Below, one piece after another: positions 1-9,705 of a stretch of 64,000 nucleotides of DNA. Every line of letters starts with the position of its first letter. Within the stretch, counting starts at the first letter, position 1. The notes under the pieces were generated by a model. The model saw only the letters and a list, made by a program, of their open reading frames with translations, did no database searches and was not told the DNA's origin. A program made the position numbers and the translations under genes. The stretch spans positions 1 to 64,000 of the forward strand of contig CAYPYX010000004.1 of the NCBI GenBank assembly GCA_964415065.1. Reading direction: 5' to 3'. This DNA comes from VMCP01 sp964415065. Its GTDB lineage: Bacteria; Bacteroidota; Bacteroidia; NS11-12g; UBA955.

Positions 1-1112
1 ATACTTAAAATGATCCAACGAGATTGGGCACGAATGCTGGGGAAAATCATTAATATCAAGGGAAACAAAACAGCCATCTGACGATATAAGGCACTGACTT
101 CCGTTCCAGAATAGGGGATCCACCAAAACATTAATAAAAGAGCTGAATAGAGCGACCAATATGTTTGTGTTGCCCGCATTTTATACAACTGGATTACCAA
201 ATAAACGACCAAAATCCAAACAAAATAATTCTGTAGTTCTACTGCAAACTCCCACGGAGTTTTGCTGTTTAACAGGATTTCAAAGTGACGTGCCAACATC
301 CGAAATGGCAAATCGATACGATGTCCGTATTTGCTCTGTATTAAAAATAATGCATTCCAATGTCCAGTGGCCCAATAATCATAAACAAACCATGTGGTTA
401 TACCCAAGGCCGACAAAACCAGTACTGGAAGTTGGGGTAGGAGAAGTTTTCGTTCAAATTTCCATCCACCGCGCCGAATTTGGTTTTCTACCATCCAAAA
501 TGCTAATGCGGGAATTAGAAAAAATCCAATACTGTAAGATAGAGTTGCGAAAAATCCAAATATTCCGGCTTTCCAGAATTGTGATTCCTGCAAATAAACT
601 AACATCCCCAAAAAGCAAAATCCCAACAATGAAATCGGAAAAATAGCATGAAAGTATACATTTCCCGGCATAAACAAATACAAACCAAAGGCAGATAAAA
701 TCAAGGAGTTCGACCAATTAGATTTTCGAATTAAACGATACAACCAATACAAACTCGCCCACCAAAATCCGTTGGATAAGTACATTCCCCATTCCGCAAA
801 CGACAAACCCGGAAACAACCCATGAAATAATCGAATAATGAATGGATACAAGGGCGCCCATCCCGAAGTTCCACACCAGGCACCCGGGTAATCTGGACAT
901 AAAAATAAAGTATGACCTTTTTCTGCAATTTCAAGGTACAGTCCACTGTCCCAGCGACTCCAACAATCGGGGTGCAAACGATTCCAACAATTTCCCAAGA
1001 GGGTGAAAATCCTGCCTTTGAGTAAGAAGAGCAGGAACAATAAACCCGTGGAAATGAAAAAAATCCACGGGTTCTTATAGTCAATTTTGGGTATTAAACG
1101 GTTTTTAGCCAT
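1..1112 (-). CDS. PIG-V/GT-C-like membrane mannosyltransferase, 3' end outside window
   Basis: Predicted polytopic inner-membrane glycosyltransferase of the GT-C type, which uses a lipid-linked sugar donor. The frame is open from an ATG at 1112 to the window edge with no stop, so about 370 residues are visible and the C-terminus is missing. A first membrane segment (residues about 16-32) is followed by SRWDSGLYLEIAEKGH near residue 52, which resembles the WDSxxYLxIAxxGY signature of PIG-V-like mannosyltransferases, then a WAPLYPFIIR stretch typical of these proteins, then several more hydrophobic segments. The ATG lies inside the 3' end of the M3 peptidase gene (19-base overlap), which suggests coupled translation. 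The family is assigned by motif only; donor and acceptor are unknown. Confidence 0.75.
   Translation of the reverse strand, partial: MAKNRLIPKIDYKNPWIFFISTGLLFLLFLLKGRIFTLLGNCWNRLHPDCWSRWDSGLYLEIAEKGHTLFLCPDYPGAWCGTSGWAPLYPFIIRLFHGLFPGLSFAEWGMYLSNGFWWASLYWLYRLIRKSNWSNSLILSAFGLYLFMPGNVYFHAIFPISLLGFCFLGMLVYLQESQFWKAGIFGFFATLSYSIGFFLIPALAFWMVENQIRRGGWKFERKLLLPQLPVLVLSALGITTWFVYDYWATGHWNALFLIQSKYGHRIDLPFRMLARHFEILLNSKTPWEFAVELQNYFVWILVVYLVIQLYKMRATQTYWSLYSALLLMFWWIPYSGTEVSALYRQMAVLFPLILMIFPSIRAQSRWIILS
1043..1073 (-). other. Perfect 10-bp inverted repeat in early coding region
   Basis: AACCCGTGGA at 1043-1052 and TCCACGGGTT at 1064-1073 can form a hairpin with an 11-base T-rich loop (minus strand). 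It lies about 40 bases inside the mannosyltransferase-like gene, just after the peptidase stop. No U-tract follows on the minus strand, so it does not look like an intrinsic terminator. It could modulate expression of the second gene, or be chance. Confidence 0.4.
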
Positions 1113-2788
1113 TGATCGTTCACGAATATCATCAAATCGCGAATATAATCGGCGGAAAATTCAAATTTCACACCAGCGGCTTGGTAGATTTCAGGAATGG
1201 ACTGGGTGTAACCCAAGGTCATAAAATGCTTGTAATGTTCAATAGCGGTTTGACGATTTTCATGGTAATTTTTCCAAATACCGATAGCGCCTAATTGAGC
1301 AAAACCGTATTCAACATAGTAAAAGGGCACTTCAAAAATATGCAATTGTTTATGCCAAGCGTAGTCCAATGCCGTTTCGTATCCTGTGTAATCAACCGAA
1401 TTACTAGAAAAACGTTTTTGAATGGATTTCCACGCTTCTTTGCGTTCTTCGCGCGAATGGTTGGGATGTTCATAAACCCAATGCTGGAAAGCATCTACGG
1501 TGGCAATCCAAGGCAATGTACCAATGATTCCTTCGATTTGCTCTGCTTTCGCACGTTCCAATTCTGAATGGTCGGAGAAGTAATAATTCCAACCCTCCAT
1601 ACTCAACAATTCCATACTCATGGATGCCAATTCAGCTACTTCGGAAGGCGTATTTTTATATGCGTTTAGGGGAAGTGGAGCCATTTGAAAACTGTGAATG
1701 GCATGTCCTGCTTCGTGAACTAAAGTTTCAACATCCCTCAAATTGCCCGTTGCATTCATGAAAATAAACGGCATGTTGGTTTCAGCCAACGGATAGTTGT
1801 AACCACCGGGTGCTTTTCCAACGCGACTTTCAAGGTCGAGTAACTGCTTGTTTTTCATGGTAGTTAAACATCCCCCGAAAAAAGGATCCAATTGATTTAA
1901 CGCATGAATACCGCGATCTAAGAGCTCTTGCCCGTTGGTAAATGGCTTCAACGCAGGTCTATTGAGCGGGTCAACGCTGGTGTCCCAAGGTTTCAAAGAA
2001 TCCAGCTGCATCAAGGATTTTCTGCGTTCTTGAACTTGTTTCAACAAAGGAACCACGTGGTGTTCAATGGCAGAATGAAATGCCTTGCAATCGTCGGAAG
2101 TATAGTCAAAACGGCCCATAGCTTTGAACATATAATCGCGGTAGTTTTCGAAACCCGCATTCAAGGCCAATTGGTGGCGCTTTTGAACCATTTTGTCGAA
2201 TATTGATTCAAGTGAATCAATGTCTTGTGCTCTGCGCTCTTGGATTTTATGCCAAATTTCTTCGCGAAGTTCACGATTGGGTTCCATCAGGAAATTGGAT
2301 GCTTTTTGCAAGGTAATTTCCTGACCTTCCCATTCAATACTCATAGCACCTTGAATAGAAGAGTATTCCTGCGCCAAGGTAGAAAGCTCGGCTTGTAAAG
2401 GAATATTTTCTTCGCGGAAGAGTTCGATGGCCGATTTTAGGGAACGATGGTAAATAAAAAAGGCGGTATCGTTAGTTTTTGCATCGGCGAATGTATTTTC
2501 TGCAATTTTACGGTTCAATTGATCCTCAAGCGGAGCAAGAGCAGGTTGAATTTCCTGAACAAATGTGAGGTACCGCTTTTCGTTTTCCTCGTTTTTAGTA
2601 TCGCAAGTCATACGAATGTAGCGCCAAGCCATATCCTCGGAAACGTGGCTGTCAACTTCACTCACATCGTTGAGGAATTGATTGTAGTCTTCGGGGGAAT
2701 TGATTTCGCGGGAAAGCAATTCACGGAAAACGGCCGAAATATCTTCGGCCGTTTCTATTTTAAAATCGGGTTTTAAGTAGTGTCTCAT
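1094..2788 (-). CDS. M3 family oligoendopeptidase (PepF-like)
   Basis: Zinc metallopeptidase of family M3 that cleaves short peptides, expected in the cytoplasm because no signal peptide is visible. The zinc motif HEAGH lies near residue 355 within LVHEAGHAIHSF, and the length (564 residues) fits the oligoendopeptidase F group. The frame stays open upstream to 2971, but those 61 extra residues are Lys/Leu/Pro-rich and are only an out-of-frame reading of the neighbouring gene's Ala/Lys-rich tail. The ATG at 2788 (MRHYLKPDFKIETAED) is therefore taken as the start. It begins 4 bases after the DUF5606 stop and overlaps the next gene by 19 bases, so the three look like one operon. Confidence 0.93.
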   Translation of the reverse strand: MRHYLKPDFKIETAEDISAVFRELLSREINSPEDYNQFLNDVSEVDSHVSEDMAWRYIRMTCDTKNEENEKRYLTFVQEIQPALAPLEDQLNRKIAENTFADAKTNDTAFFIYHRSLKSAIELFREENIPLQAELSTLAQEYSSIQGAMSIEWEGQEITLQKASNFLMEPNRELREEIWHKIQERRAQDIDSLESIFDKMVQKRHQLALNAGFENYRDYMFKAMGRFDYTSDDCKAFHSAIEHHVVPLLKQVQERRKSLMQLDSLKPWDTSVDPLNRPALKPFTNGQELLDRGIHALNQLDPFFGGCLTTMKNKQLLDLESRVGKAPGGYNYPLAETNMPFIFMNATGNLRDVETLVHEAGHAIHSFQMAPLPLNAYKNTPSEVAELASMSMELLSMEGWNYYFSDHSELERAKAEQIEGIIGTLPWIATVDAFQHWVYEHPNHSREERKEAWKSIQKRFSSNSVDYTGYETALDYAWHKQLHIFEVPFYYVEYGFAQLGAIGIWKNYHENRQTAIEHYKHFMTLGYTQSIPEIYQAAGVKFEFSADYIRDLMIFVNDQWLKTV

Positions 2789-2792
2789 TGGT

Positions 2793-3347
2793 TTAGCTAC
2801 CCATTTTACGGGGAGTGCTGGTTTTGGATTTAACTCCAGAAGCTGTTTTGGTTGGTGTTTTAACCTTTGCGGCTGCTTTGGGTTTGTCGGCAGTTTTAGT
2901 TGCTTTAGCAGGAGCAGCTGCTTTTTCTTCCTCTGAAGATTCTTCGGTTTCTTCTTGGTCAAGAGTGGCAAAATCCAATTTGTCGCTCAAAACATGGTAC
3001 CAAGCAAACAATTTTTTCATGTCAGAAGGGTATACACGTTCGCGGTCGTAGTTGGGAAGAATTTTAGCCATGAAATCGCGGGCTTCATCGGTTTCAGCTT
3101 TTCCATTAGGGATGGTAGTTCCGGCTTCCTCCAATGCTTTGATGTTTTTCAATACTTGAGCCAAACGAACTTCTCCGTCTTCTTCAAACATTGAAATATC
3201 CGACAATATACTCACACGTTGACGAGGGTTGGTAGAAAATTTCTTTCCATCAGTCAACGATTCTAAAATCAATCCAGTTTTATTTTGTCCTACAATCTTG
3301 TGTAGTCCGGGCATTCCCGTTACAGAAACGATATCCTTTAATTCCAT
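2793..3347 (-). CDS. DUF5606 family protein with Ala/Lys-rich tail
   Basis: Small cytoplasmic protein of the Bacteroidota-specific DUF5606 family, function unknown. The conserved part (residues 1-125) starts MELKDIVSVTGMPGLHKI and contains the LxDGKKFSTNPRQRVSILSDI region typical of the family. Residues from about 135 form an acidic then Ala/Lys/Thr-rich disordered tail (EETEESSEEEKAAAPAKA and on), which could bind nucleic acid, though that is a guess. The ATG at 3347 is preferred over an upstream in-frame start at 3428 because family members begin with this sequence. It sits 4 bases ahead of the M3 peptidase gene. Confidence 0.8.
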   Translation of the reverse strand: MELKDIVSVTGMPGLHKIVGQNKTGLILESLTDGKKFSTNPRQRVSILSDISMFEEDGEVRLAQVLKNIKALEEAGTTIPNGKAETDEARDFMAKILPNYDRERVYPSDMKKLFAWYHVLSDKLDFATLDQEETEESSEEEKAAAPAKATKTADKPKAAAKVKTPTKTASGVKSKTSTPRKMGS

Positions 3348-3388
3348 AGAAATGCAAATTTCAACAAAAGAGTAGAGATTAACAACGT

Positions 3389-3712
3389 TCAAATGTAATT
3401 TTTTCGGGTATGCACTTTTTGAAAGCATCTCAATACAATGGCTTTAGCCATATTTTCGTGGGTATCACCGCCCATTGATTGTACAAAACGGTATTGCTTC
3501 TCTGTTAAATCCACACGATAAATGATTTTCATCCATTTTTCAGGAGTTTGAGTACGAATTCGAGTAACGGCCTCAATCAATTCAGGCAACAACTCCTCTA
3601 AATTCAAATACGAGGCCTGCTGGAATTCAAATCCAGAAATTCCTAAATCCTTTTCGATTTGAGTTTTCACCTCATCTAAATACAGCCGATCTTTAAACAG
3701 TTCCTCCGACAT
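3389..3712 (-). CDS. Conserved hypothetical protein, 107 residues
   Basis: A 107-residue soluble, charged protein with no signal peptide or membrane segment. I do not recognise a family. It begins MSEELFKDRLYLDEVKTQIEKDLGISGFEF, has helical character throughout, and ends with a basic segment (KVHTRKNYI). It is the first gene of the minus-strand run that continues into the DUF5606 protein 41 bases downstream, and it is divergent from hldD with only 36 bases between the two start codons. Codon use resembles its neighbours, so it is likely a real gene. Confidence 0.6.
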   Translation of the reverse strand: MSEELFKDRLYLDEVKTQIEKDLGISGFEFQQASYLNLEELLPELIEAVTRIRTQTPEKWMKIIYRVDLTEKQYRFVQSMGGDTHENMAKAIVLRCFQKVHTRKNYI

Positions 3713-3736
3713 GCTACAAAGTTAGAGTCATTATTG

Positions 3737-3744
3737 TATTTTTG
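3737..3744 (+). promoter_or_regulatory. Putative Bacteroidota -7 box for hldD
   Basis: TATTTTTG matches the TAnnTTTG -7 consensus of Bacteroidota sigma factors and ends 4 bases before the ATG at 3749. If used, it would give an almost leaderless transcript. No clear -33 TTG is seen at the usual distance, so the call is tentative. The same string TATTTTTGTCCAA occurs ahead of fbaB. Confidence 0.35.
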
Positions 3745-3748
3745 TCCA

Positions 3749-4732
3749 ATGATTGTGGTCACCGGCGCATTGGGTTTCATCGGTTCGGCACTGCTTGGAG
3801 AACTAGAGCGGGCAGGATATGGGTCGTTAGTGGCGGTTGATGATTTTTCTCACACACACAAACTGAATAACCTAGAGCATAAAAACATACTTCAACGGGT
3901 AGAGCGGGAATCGTTATTTGAGTGGTTATCCGATAATGCTCGATTTGTTCAATGCATATTTCATATTGGCGCGAGAACACGAACCAACGAATTTGATTGG
4001 GATGTGCTGAATCATCTAAATGTGGAATATTCGCAAAAGTTATGGCAGTTCTGCTGCCAGGAAAGCGTGCCATTCATTTACGCTTCTTCCGCTGCCACCT
4101 ACGGAAATGGCAGTGCGGGTTTTTCGGATCAAACTTCGGGAAGTGAGTTGATGCCCTTGAATCCGTATGGACAAAGTAAACACCTGTTTGATTTGTGGGT
4201 GAATGATCAAGTTGAGTCCGGTAATCTACCTCCTTTTTGGGCGGGATTTAAATTTTTTAATGTTTTTGGTCCCAACGAATACCACAAAGATCGAATGGCT
4301 TCTGTGGTATTTCATGCGTATCATCAAATACAGAAAACTGGAGGCATGAAACTTTTTAAAAGTTATCGCGCCGATTATGCTGATGGGTCACAACGCAGAG
4401 ATTTTGTTTACATTAAGGATGTAACCTCGGTGTTGATATATTTTATGGAAAATCGTCGTCATTCGGGTTTATACAATCTAGGAAGCGGGGAATCACATAC
4501 GTTTAAAGAATTGGCAGAAGCTGTATTCCACGCATTGGGAATTCCTCCCCAAATTGAATACATCGATATGCCTGAAGACATACGAGACAACTATCAATAC
4601 TATACCCAAGCTCAAATGGAGAAAGTACGTGAAGCAGGATATACGAGGCCGTTTTGGGACTTTTCATCGGCGGTATCTGACTATGTACAAGGGTATTTAA
4701 TGCAAAAAGAAGCAAAAAATTCCTACCTTTAA
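3749..4732 (+). CDS. hldD: ADP-L-glycero-D-manno-heptose 6-epimerase
   Basis: Short-chain dehydrogenase-fold epimerase that converts ADP-D-glycero- to ADP-L-glycero-D-manno-heptose for the lipopolysaccharide inner core. The NAD-binding glycine motif TGALGFIGS is at residues 4-12 and the catalytic YxxxK (YGQSK) is near residue 140. The segments FNVFGPNEYHKDRMASVVFH, MKLFKSYRADYADGSQRRDF and VYIKDV are diagnostic for HldD and separate it from generic GalE-type epimerases. Length (327 residues) is normal. The ATG at 3749 puts the Rossmann motif at the very N-terminus; an earlier TTG adds only five residues. The histidine kinase gene follows 12 bases later, perhaps in the same transcript. Confidence 0.93.
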   Translation: MIVVTGALGFIGSALLGELERAGYGSLVAVDDFSHTHKLNNLEHKNILQRVERESLFEWLSDNARFVQCIFHIGARTRTNEFDWDVLNHLNVEYSQKLWQFCCQESVPFIYASSAATYGNGSAGFSDQTSGSELMPLNPYGQSKHLFDLWVNDQVESGNLPPFWAGFKFFNVFGPNEYHKDRMASVVFHAYHQIQKTGGMKLFKSYRADYADGSQRRDFVYIKDVTSVLIYFMENRRHSGLYNLGSGESHTFKELAEAVFHALGIPPQIEYIDMPEDIRDNYQYYTQAQMEKVREAGYTRPFWDFSSAVSDYVQGYLMQKEAKNSYL

Positions 4733-4744
4733 GCCCTCAAAGGC

Positions 4745-7700
4745 ATGAAATTCAAACCCGGTATTTGGCTTACGGCAATTGGGGCCGTTTCTTTTTTTAC
4801 TTTTGGTATTTACGGCATCATGCGTCAGAATGTCAATTTATCGGAAGAAACGCATCGTATCATTGAAACAGCTGAGCAAAAAGTAGAATCTACAAACGCA
4901 TTTCTGATCGAGCAAATTCAACCCCAGTTGAATAAAATTGCGGATGATTCACTTGCAGGAATATGTAAAAACCGAGATATATCTGTTTATAAGTTTAAAC
5001 GAGGACAAGCTCTGTTCTGGAACAATCAAGAATATTCCATTGAACCAGCAAACGGCAACCATTTTAGCGTAATTGACCAAAATGGGGTGTATTTAGCGAC
5101 ATGGAATCGTCAAATTGATTCCCATCAATGGGTGTTCGTACAGAATATTTTCGACCTTGAATTTCCTAAGATATCGGCCGATTCATTGGATATTAGCTTA
5201 AATACCAGCATGTTTTTAGGCGGTATTGCCATGGAAGGTTCCCAGCCCATAGAATTCAAAGGAAGTTGGATTCAAAAAGGGGAAGGTAATTTTTATTTGA
5301 ATGTGTTTTTCCTGCCCAACTGGCGCAAACCTGATCTGTATATGTTCATTTCCTTGATAGTTACAAGCTTGGGATTGTTCTTTATGGGAATGCAAAAACA
5401 AACTTGGCTTTGGCCCATTTTAAATGCATCACTTTGGACCCTTTTCAATACTTTGTTGTGCTTAGGTTTCTGGGGATTAAATTTGAAATCATTCCCACTT
5501 TTTAGTAGCAAATTATTTTATATCAATGGATTATTTCAAAGTCTGGGTACCACGTTAATTTGGTTGCTTTTGGGATTTTGGTTGGTGAGAATTTGGTCCA
5601 ATCGAGTTCTATTTAACCAGCAAGCAAAAACACGGTTTCGCCAATTAGTTCGAAATATTTTCAGTTTATTCTTGGGTCAAATGTGCGTCTTTTTCGCATT
5701 GTATTTGGCATATTTTATTGTAAGCAGAACGGAAATTCCCTTTGATTTTACTGAGCTTTTACTGTTGTCACGAGCTTCGGTGGTTTCCTTTATTCTAATC
5801 GTTTTAACGTTTTCCATTGGATTGCATTTTGTAAAGCAGTTTAGAAAATTCTACCATTTACATCAGTTTCAAAAACAATGGGAAGTTTATTTGGTGTATG
5901 CACTACCTTCTCTTACCGCTGCCACATTAGTGGCCTGGCTTTCGCCGAATCAAATCATTCTCACGTTCTGGTTGGTATTATGGGGGATTTGGCTTTTAGG
6001 GGATATTTTTACGGAATGGAGTGTTCAAAATAACTGGTTTTTCGAAATGCTCGTTCCGTGTTTGCTTCTAGGCGTTATGATTAACGCTCAACTCAACGAA
6101 CGCGAATTGCAACAGCGCATCATTTTTGCAAATAACTTAAAAATTAAATCGGATAGACTTATTCAGTCTGAATTATACAGTGTAGAAACCGAGTTAATGC
6201 GCGATGTTACGGCGCTTTATTATTATACTAGCCAACCTGGTTCGAAAATTACCTTGGAAGCGAAATTGAAGGAACTGTATTTTGCTCCTCTGGCATCGAA
6301 ATACGATGTAAGTGTGTTTGCTTTCGATTCCAAAGGAAATCCCCTGAACCGTGAAAATGCGGTAGATTATGGCACGTTGAATTCATTATACAAGTCTGAT
6401 TGGGGTATTCAAAAAACTCAGCGATTCAATTTGATCAATGAACGGCGCTTGAGAGGAAGTTTTTTAGGTAAATTTCAAATTGCAACGGATTCAGCCGTAC
6501 TTTCCAATTACTTTATCCTGTTGTCACCCAAAACCACCGCAAATTTTGGTAAATTGGCTGACGTAGTTGATCGCGGTCAGGGACAAAAGTTGCTTAACCG
6601 GTATAATTATTCTTATGCGGTTTATAGTCGGAACCGACTCAGTCGACATCAGGGGAATTACGATTATCCGTTGCAGTTCAAATGGAAAGATACTTCAGGC
6701 AATCGAGCCGATGGAAAGTTCAATCATTTGTTTGTTAAAGATTCCGACAATAGTATGATTGTGGTAACTCGAGAGAATCGATCATTATTGGTTGCATCTC
6801 TTCAGTTTACTTTGTTGGCATTGGTGGCCATGCTTTTATCGTATGTGTTTTACTGGTTGATTTGGATGGAGAAACGCTTCAAGGTGATTTTCGATCCCCA
6901 AAAAATGGTGAAACAAATGCTCAGTAATGAACCCCTTCTCAATCAGAATAGCTGGTTTATTTCTAAGCGTTTGCAGGTTTTTATAACTTCTATTATTCTG
7001 TTGATTTTTGCCGTTGTTCTATTCACAACGGTGAATTTCTTTATTAAGAGTAACGTAATTCGTCAGAAACAAGAACTATTGCGGAAGGTGAATGAAATCG
7101 CAAATAAAATCAGCGGTCAGGTAGATTTAGATGCACTTGAAAATAAATACGAAGTGGGTTTGGTCTATGATTTAGCGGAATCATATGGAACGGATATCAA
7201 TATTTTTGATCGTTTTGGACAATTAATCGTATCCACCAATCCTCGTTTGTATCAAGAAAAATTCATCGGAAATCTCATGAATCCCGTCGTTTTTCAGAAA
7301 TTCAATCAAAAATCTATTTCTTTTAATGTTTTCGACGAAAATATTTCGGATTTAACCTACATTTCTGCCTATAGTACGTTGACGGATAATGACTTGGATG
7401 TTAGAGGATATGTGAATTTGCCCTATTATTCAAACCGAGCGGATTTATATCGAGAAATTTCGGATTTCTTGGTAACCGTAGTAAATATATTTATTTTGAT
7501 TTTTGCTATTGCATTGATTGTTACACAGTTGGTTTCTAGTAGGATTACTCAGCCTCTGATTGTAATTAAGAATCAATTGTCAAGAACAAAATTGGGAGAA
7601 AGTAATAAACCCATAGTATGGAATCGAAATGATGAAATTGGTTTACTGGTCAAAGAATACAATAAAATGTTAACGCAGCTAGATGAGAGTCTGAATAGGT

Positions 7701-8379
7701 TATCAGAAAGCGAACGTCAAGGTGCTTGGAGAGAAATGGCTAAACAAGTAGCTCATGAAATTAAAAATCCATTGACGCCCATGAGATTATCCTTGCAACA
7801 TTTGCAGTTTTCAATGGCCCGTGGAGATGATAATTTAAAAGAGAAATTAGCTAAAACCATTGACTTATTGATTCGACAAATTGATAGTTTGAGCAATATG
7901 GCAGAAGAGTTTAGCTCTTTTGCTAAAATGCCGGATCCCATCATGCAACGTACCAATTTAACCGAGGTGTTGACCGATTCCATATCGTTGAACGAAAAGG
8001 AGATGGGACAAACTATTGAGGCGCATTTGCCCGAAAATCCAATTTTTATTCAAGCGGATCCACATCAATTAGTGCGTATCTTTAATAACTTATTGAAAAA
8101 TGCCATTCAAGCCATTCCTGAAGATAGAAAAGGGGAGATCGTGGTTAAAATGTGGCACGAAGGATTTAAAACAGTAGTTATCCAAGTAGTCGATAATGGA
8201 AAAGGAATTCCAGAAAATCTATACGGTAAGATATTTTCACCCAATTTCAGTACTAAAAACTCCGGAATGGGATTGGGTTTGGCCATCACCAAAAAAATTA
8301 TCGAACAATTTAATGGCAGCATTGAATTTGTTTCTGAGTTGGATCGCGGCACCACATTTACCTTGAAATTCCCCGTGGT
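4745..8379 (+). CDS. Very large NtrY-like membrane sensor histidine kinase, 3' end in gap
   Basis: Inner-membrane sensor kinase of more than 1210 residues. A first membrane segment (residues 8-24) and an extracytoplasmic domain lead into a cluster of hydrophobic helices (about 200-440). Next come a second soluble region, further membrane segments near 680-705, 745-770 and 910-935, then a HAMP-like linker. The H-box AKQVAHEIKNPLTPMRLS holds the phospho-accepting His near residue 1004. The ATPase domain has the N-box NNLLKNAIQAI, G1 box DNGKGIP, F-box and G2 box GMGLGLAI, and ends TLKFPV just before the gap at 8380, so only the last few residues are missing. H-box and layout resemble NtrY. No response regulator gene is adjacent, and the signal is unknown. 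Confidence 0.9.
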
Positions 8380-8479
8380 NNNNNNNNNNNNNNNNNNNNN
8401 NNNNNNNNNNNNNNNNNNNNNNNNNNNNNNNNNNNNNNNNNNNNNNNNNNNNNNNNNNNNNNNNNNNNNNNNNNNNNNN
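8380..8479. other. Scaffold gap of 100 N
   Basis: Exactly 100 N. The flanks do not overlap each other, so real sequence of unknown length is missing, including the stop of the kinase gene. The right flank (8480-8535) is AT-rich and quasi-repetitive, with TTGATTTAAC / TTAATTTAACC / TTTGATTTTAC, so an unresolved repeat is a plausible cause. Confidence 0.95.
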
Positions 8480-8552
8480 AGTTGATTTAACTTGTGGTTT
8501 GGGTTAATTTAACCGGTGAACTGGTTTGATTTTACAAGGAGTTTATGTCAAT

Positions 8553-9476
8553 TCACTTAGTACCTAAAACGGATTTCAACTTTTCATATCCCATTCGAGT
8601 TACTGGAGTTTTACCAAAAAGTTGGTTGAATTCATCTTCCGACAGATTTTCCCAACGATTTCTGTCCCAATCCAACCAATTTTCAGAATCCACCGTGGTA
8701 TTAGGATTGAATCGTTTTTCGTGGGTAGGTTTTGCAAATCGATTCCAGGGACAAACGTCTTGGCACACATCGCAACCGAATAAATAGGTTTCCAGCCATT
8801 TTTTTTCGGGGGATGTTAATTCGCTTCTTTTTTCAATACTTACATACGATAAACACTTAGTGGCATCGACTACACCGTCGGCCACTATGGCTTGAGTTGG
8901 ACAGGCATCAATACAACGTGTACATTCACCGCAATGATCGGTTTCAAACGGTTGAGAAGAAGTAATTTCTTGATCGATAATTATTTCAGAAAGGAAAAAA
9001 TAGCTACCCACACTTTTTTTGAGCAACAAGCTATTTTTACCTAACCAGCCCAAACCTGCTATTTGTGCCCATTGTCGTTCGAGCACGGGTGCAGAATCAA
9101 CGAAACATCGACCCTGGGTGTTAGGGAGTAATTGTTGAATGTATTGTAAGAGTAAAAAGCATTGATCTTTAACTACTTTGTGGTAGTCTTCGCCCAATGC
9201 GTATTTGGCAATTTGCGGCGCTTCGTTATTTTGTATTATTGAGGGATAATAATTATAGGCTAGAACGATTATCGTTTTGGCATTATTGACCAATTGTGTG
9301 GGATCCAAACGTTTGTCGAAATGATTTTCCATATAATGCATTTCGCCGTGATAACCCCGATTCAACCAATCTTTAACTTGAGATTCAAACTCTGTTAATC
9401 TTCGAGCGGTTGCAAATCCACAATCCAAGAATCCCAATTCCAGGGCTTTGCTTTTGATTTGTTGCTCGATATTCAT
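8553..9476 (-). CDS. queG: Epoxyqueuosine reductase QueG
   Basis: Cobalamin-dependent iron-sulfur enzyme that reduces epoxyqueuosine to queuosine in tRNA, the last step of queuosine synthesis. The N-terminal B12-binding region contains VDSAPVLERQWAQIAGLGWLGKN, with the conserved Asp near residue 134. Two 4Fe-4S motifs follow: CGECTRCIDACP near residue 180 and CDVCQDVCPWN near residue 235. Length (307 residues) matches short QueG forms. The gene stands alone on the minus strand, with 228 bases separating it from ruvB. It needs B12, which agrees with the B12 uptake operon at 39.5-44.2 kb. Confidence 0.95.
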   Translation of the reverse strand: MNIEQQIKSKALELGFLDCGFATARRLTEFESQVKDWLNRGYHGEMHYMENHFDKRLDPTQLVNNAKTIIVLAYNYYPSIIQNNEAPQIAKYALGEDYHKVVKDQCFLLLQYIQQLLPNTQGRCFVDSAPVLERQWAQIAGLGWLGKNSLLLKKSVGSYFFLSEIIIDQEITSSQPFETDHCGECTRCIDACPTQAIVADGVVDATKCLSYVSIEKRSELTSPEKKWLETYLFGCDVCQDVCPWNRFAKPTHEKRFNPNTTVDSENWLDWDRNRWENLSEDEFNQLFGKTPVTRMGYEKLKSVLGTK

Positions 9477-9660
9477 GGGTTTAATTCTATTAGAAATTGC
9501 GCTTCAACGGAAAATAATTTATGAATCTAATCTGAAAAATTGCCTGAGTAGTGAAATTTATGGATAAGTAAGCTCTTGAAAATTACCGTTAAAGCGAAAC
9601 GAATTTATTTTTTGATTTATGAATCGACTCTTTCCAGAATAAAAACTTCTATCGCAAAAA

Positions 9661-9705
9661 CATCCCTTGAAAAAACATCCCTCGAAAAATCATCCTCCGA
9701 AAAAC
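9661..9705. repeat. Three tandem 15-bp copies of the CATCCCCCGAAAA-like element
   Basis: Copies start at 9661, 9676 and 9691: CATCCCTTGAAAAAA, CATCCCTCGAAAAAT and CATCCTCCGAAAAAC. Each differs by one or two bases from the CATCCCCCGAAAAA element scattered through the window. The array abuts the ruvB stop codon. Confidence 0.85.

Noticed and set aside
161..646. Plus-strand open frame of 161 codons
   Set aside because: It lies opposite the long minus-strand membrane protein gene (1-1112), has no recognisable features, and is a shadow frame.
2789..2971. 61-residue N-terminal extension of the M3 peptidase
   Set aside because: Its Lys/Leu/Pro-rich sequence is an out-of-frame reading of the DUF5606 gene's Ala/Lys tail; family members start at MRHYLKPDF.
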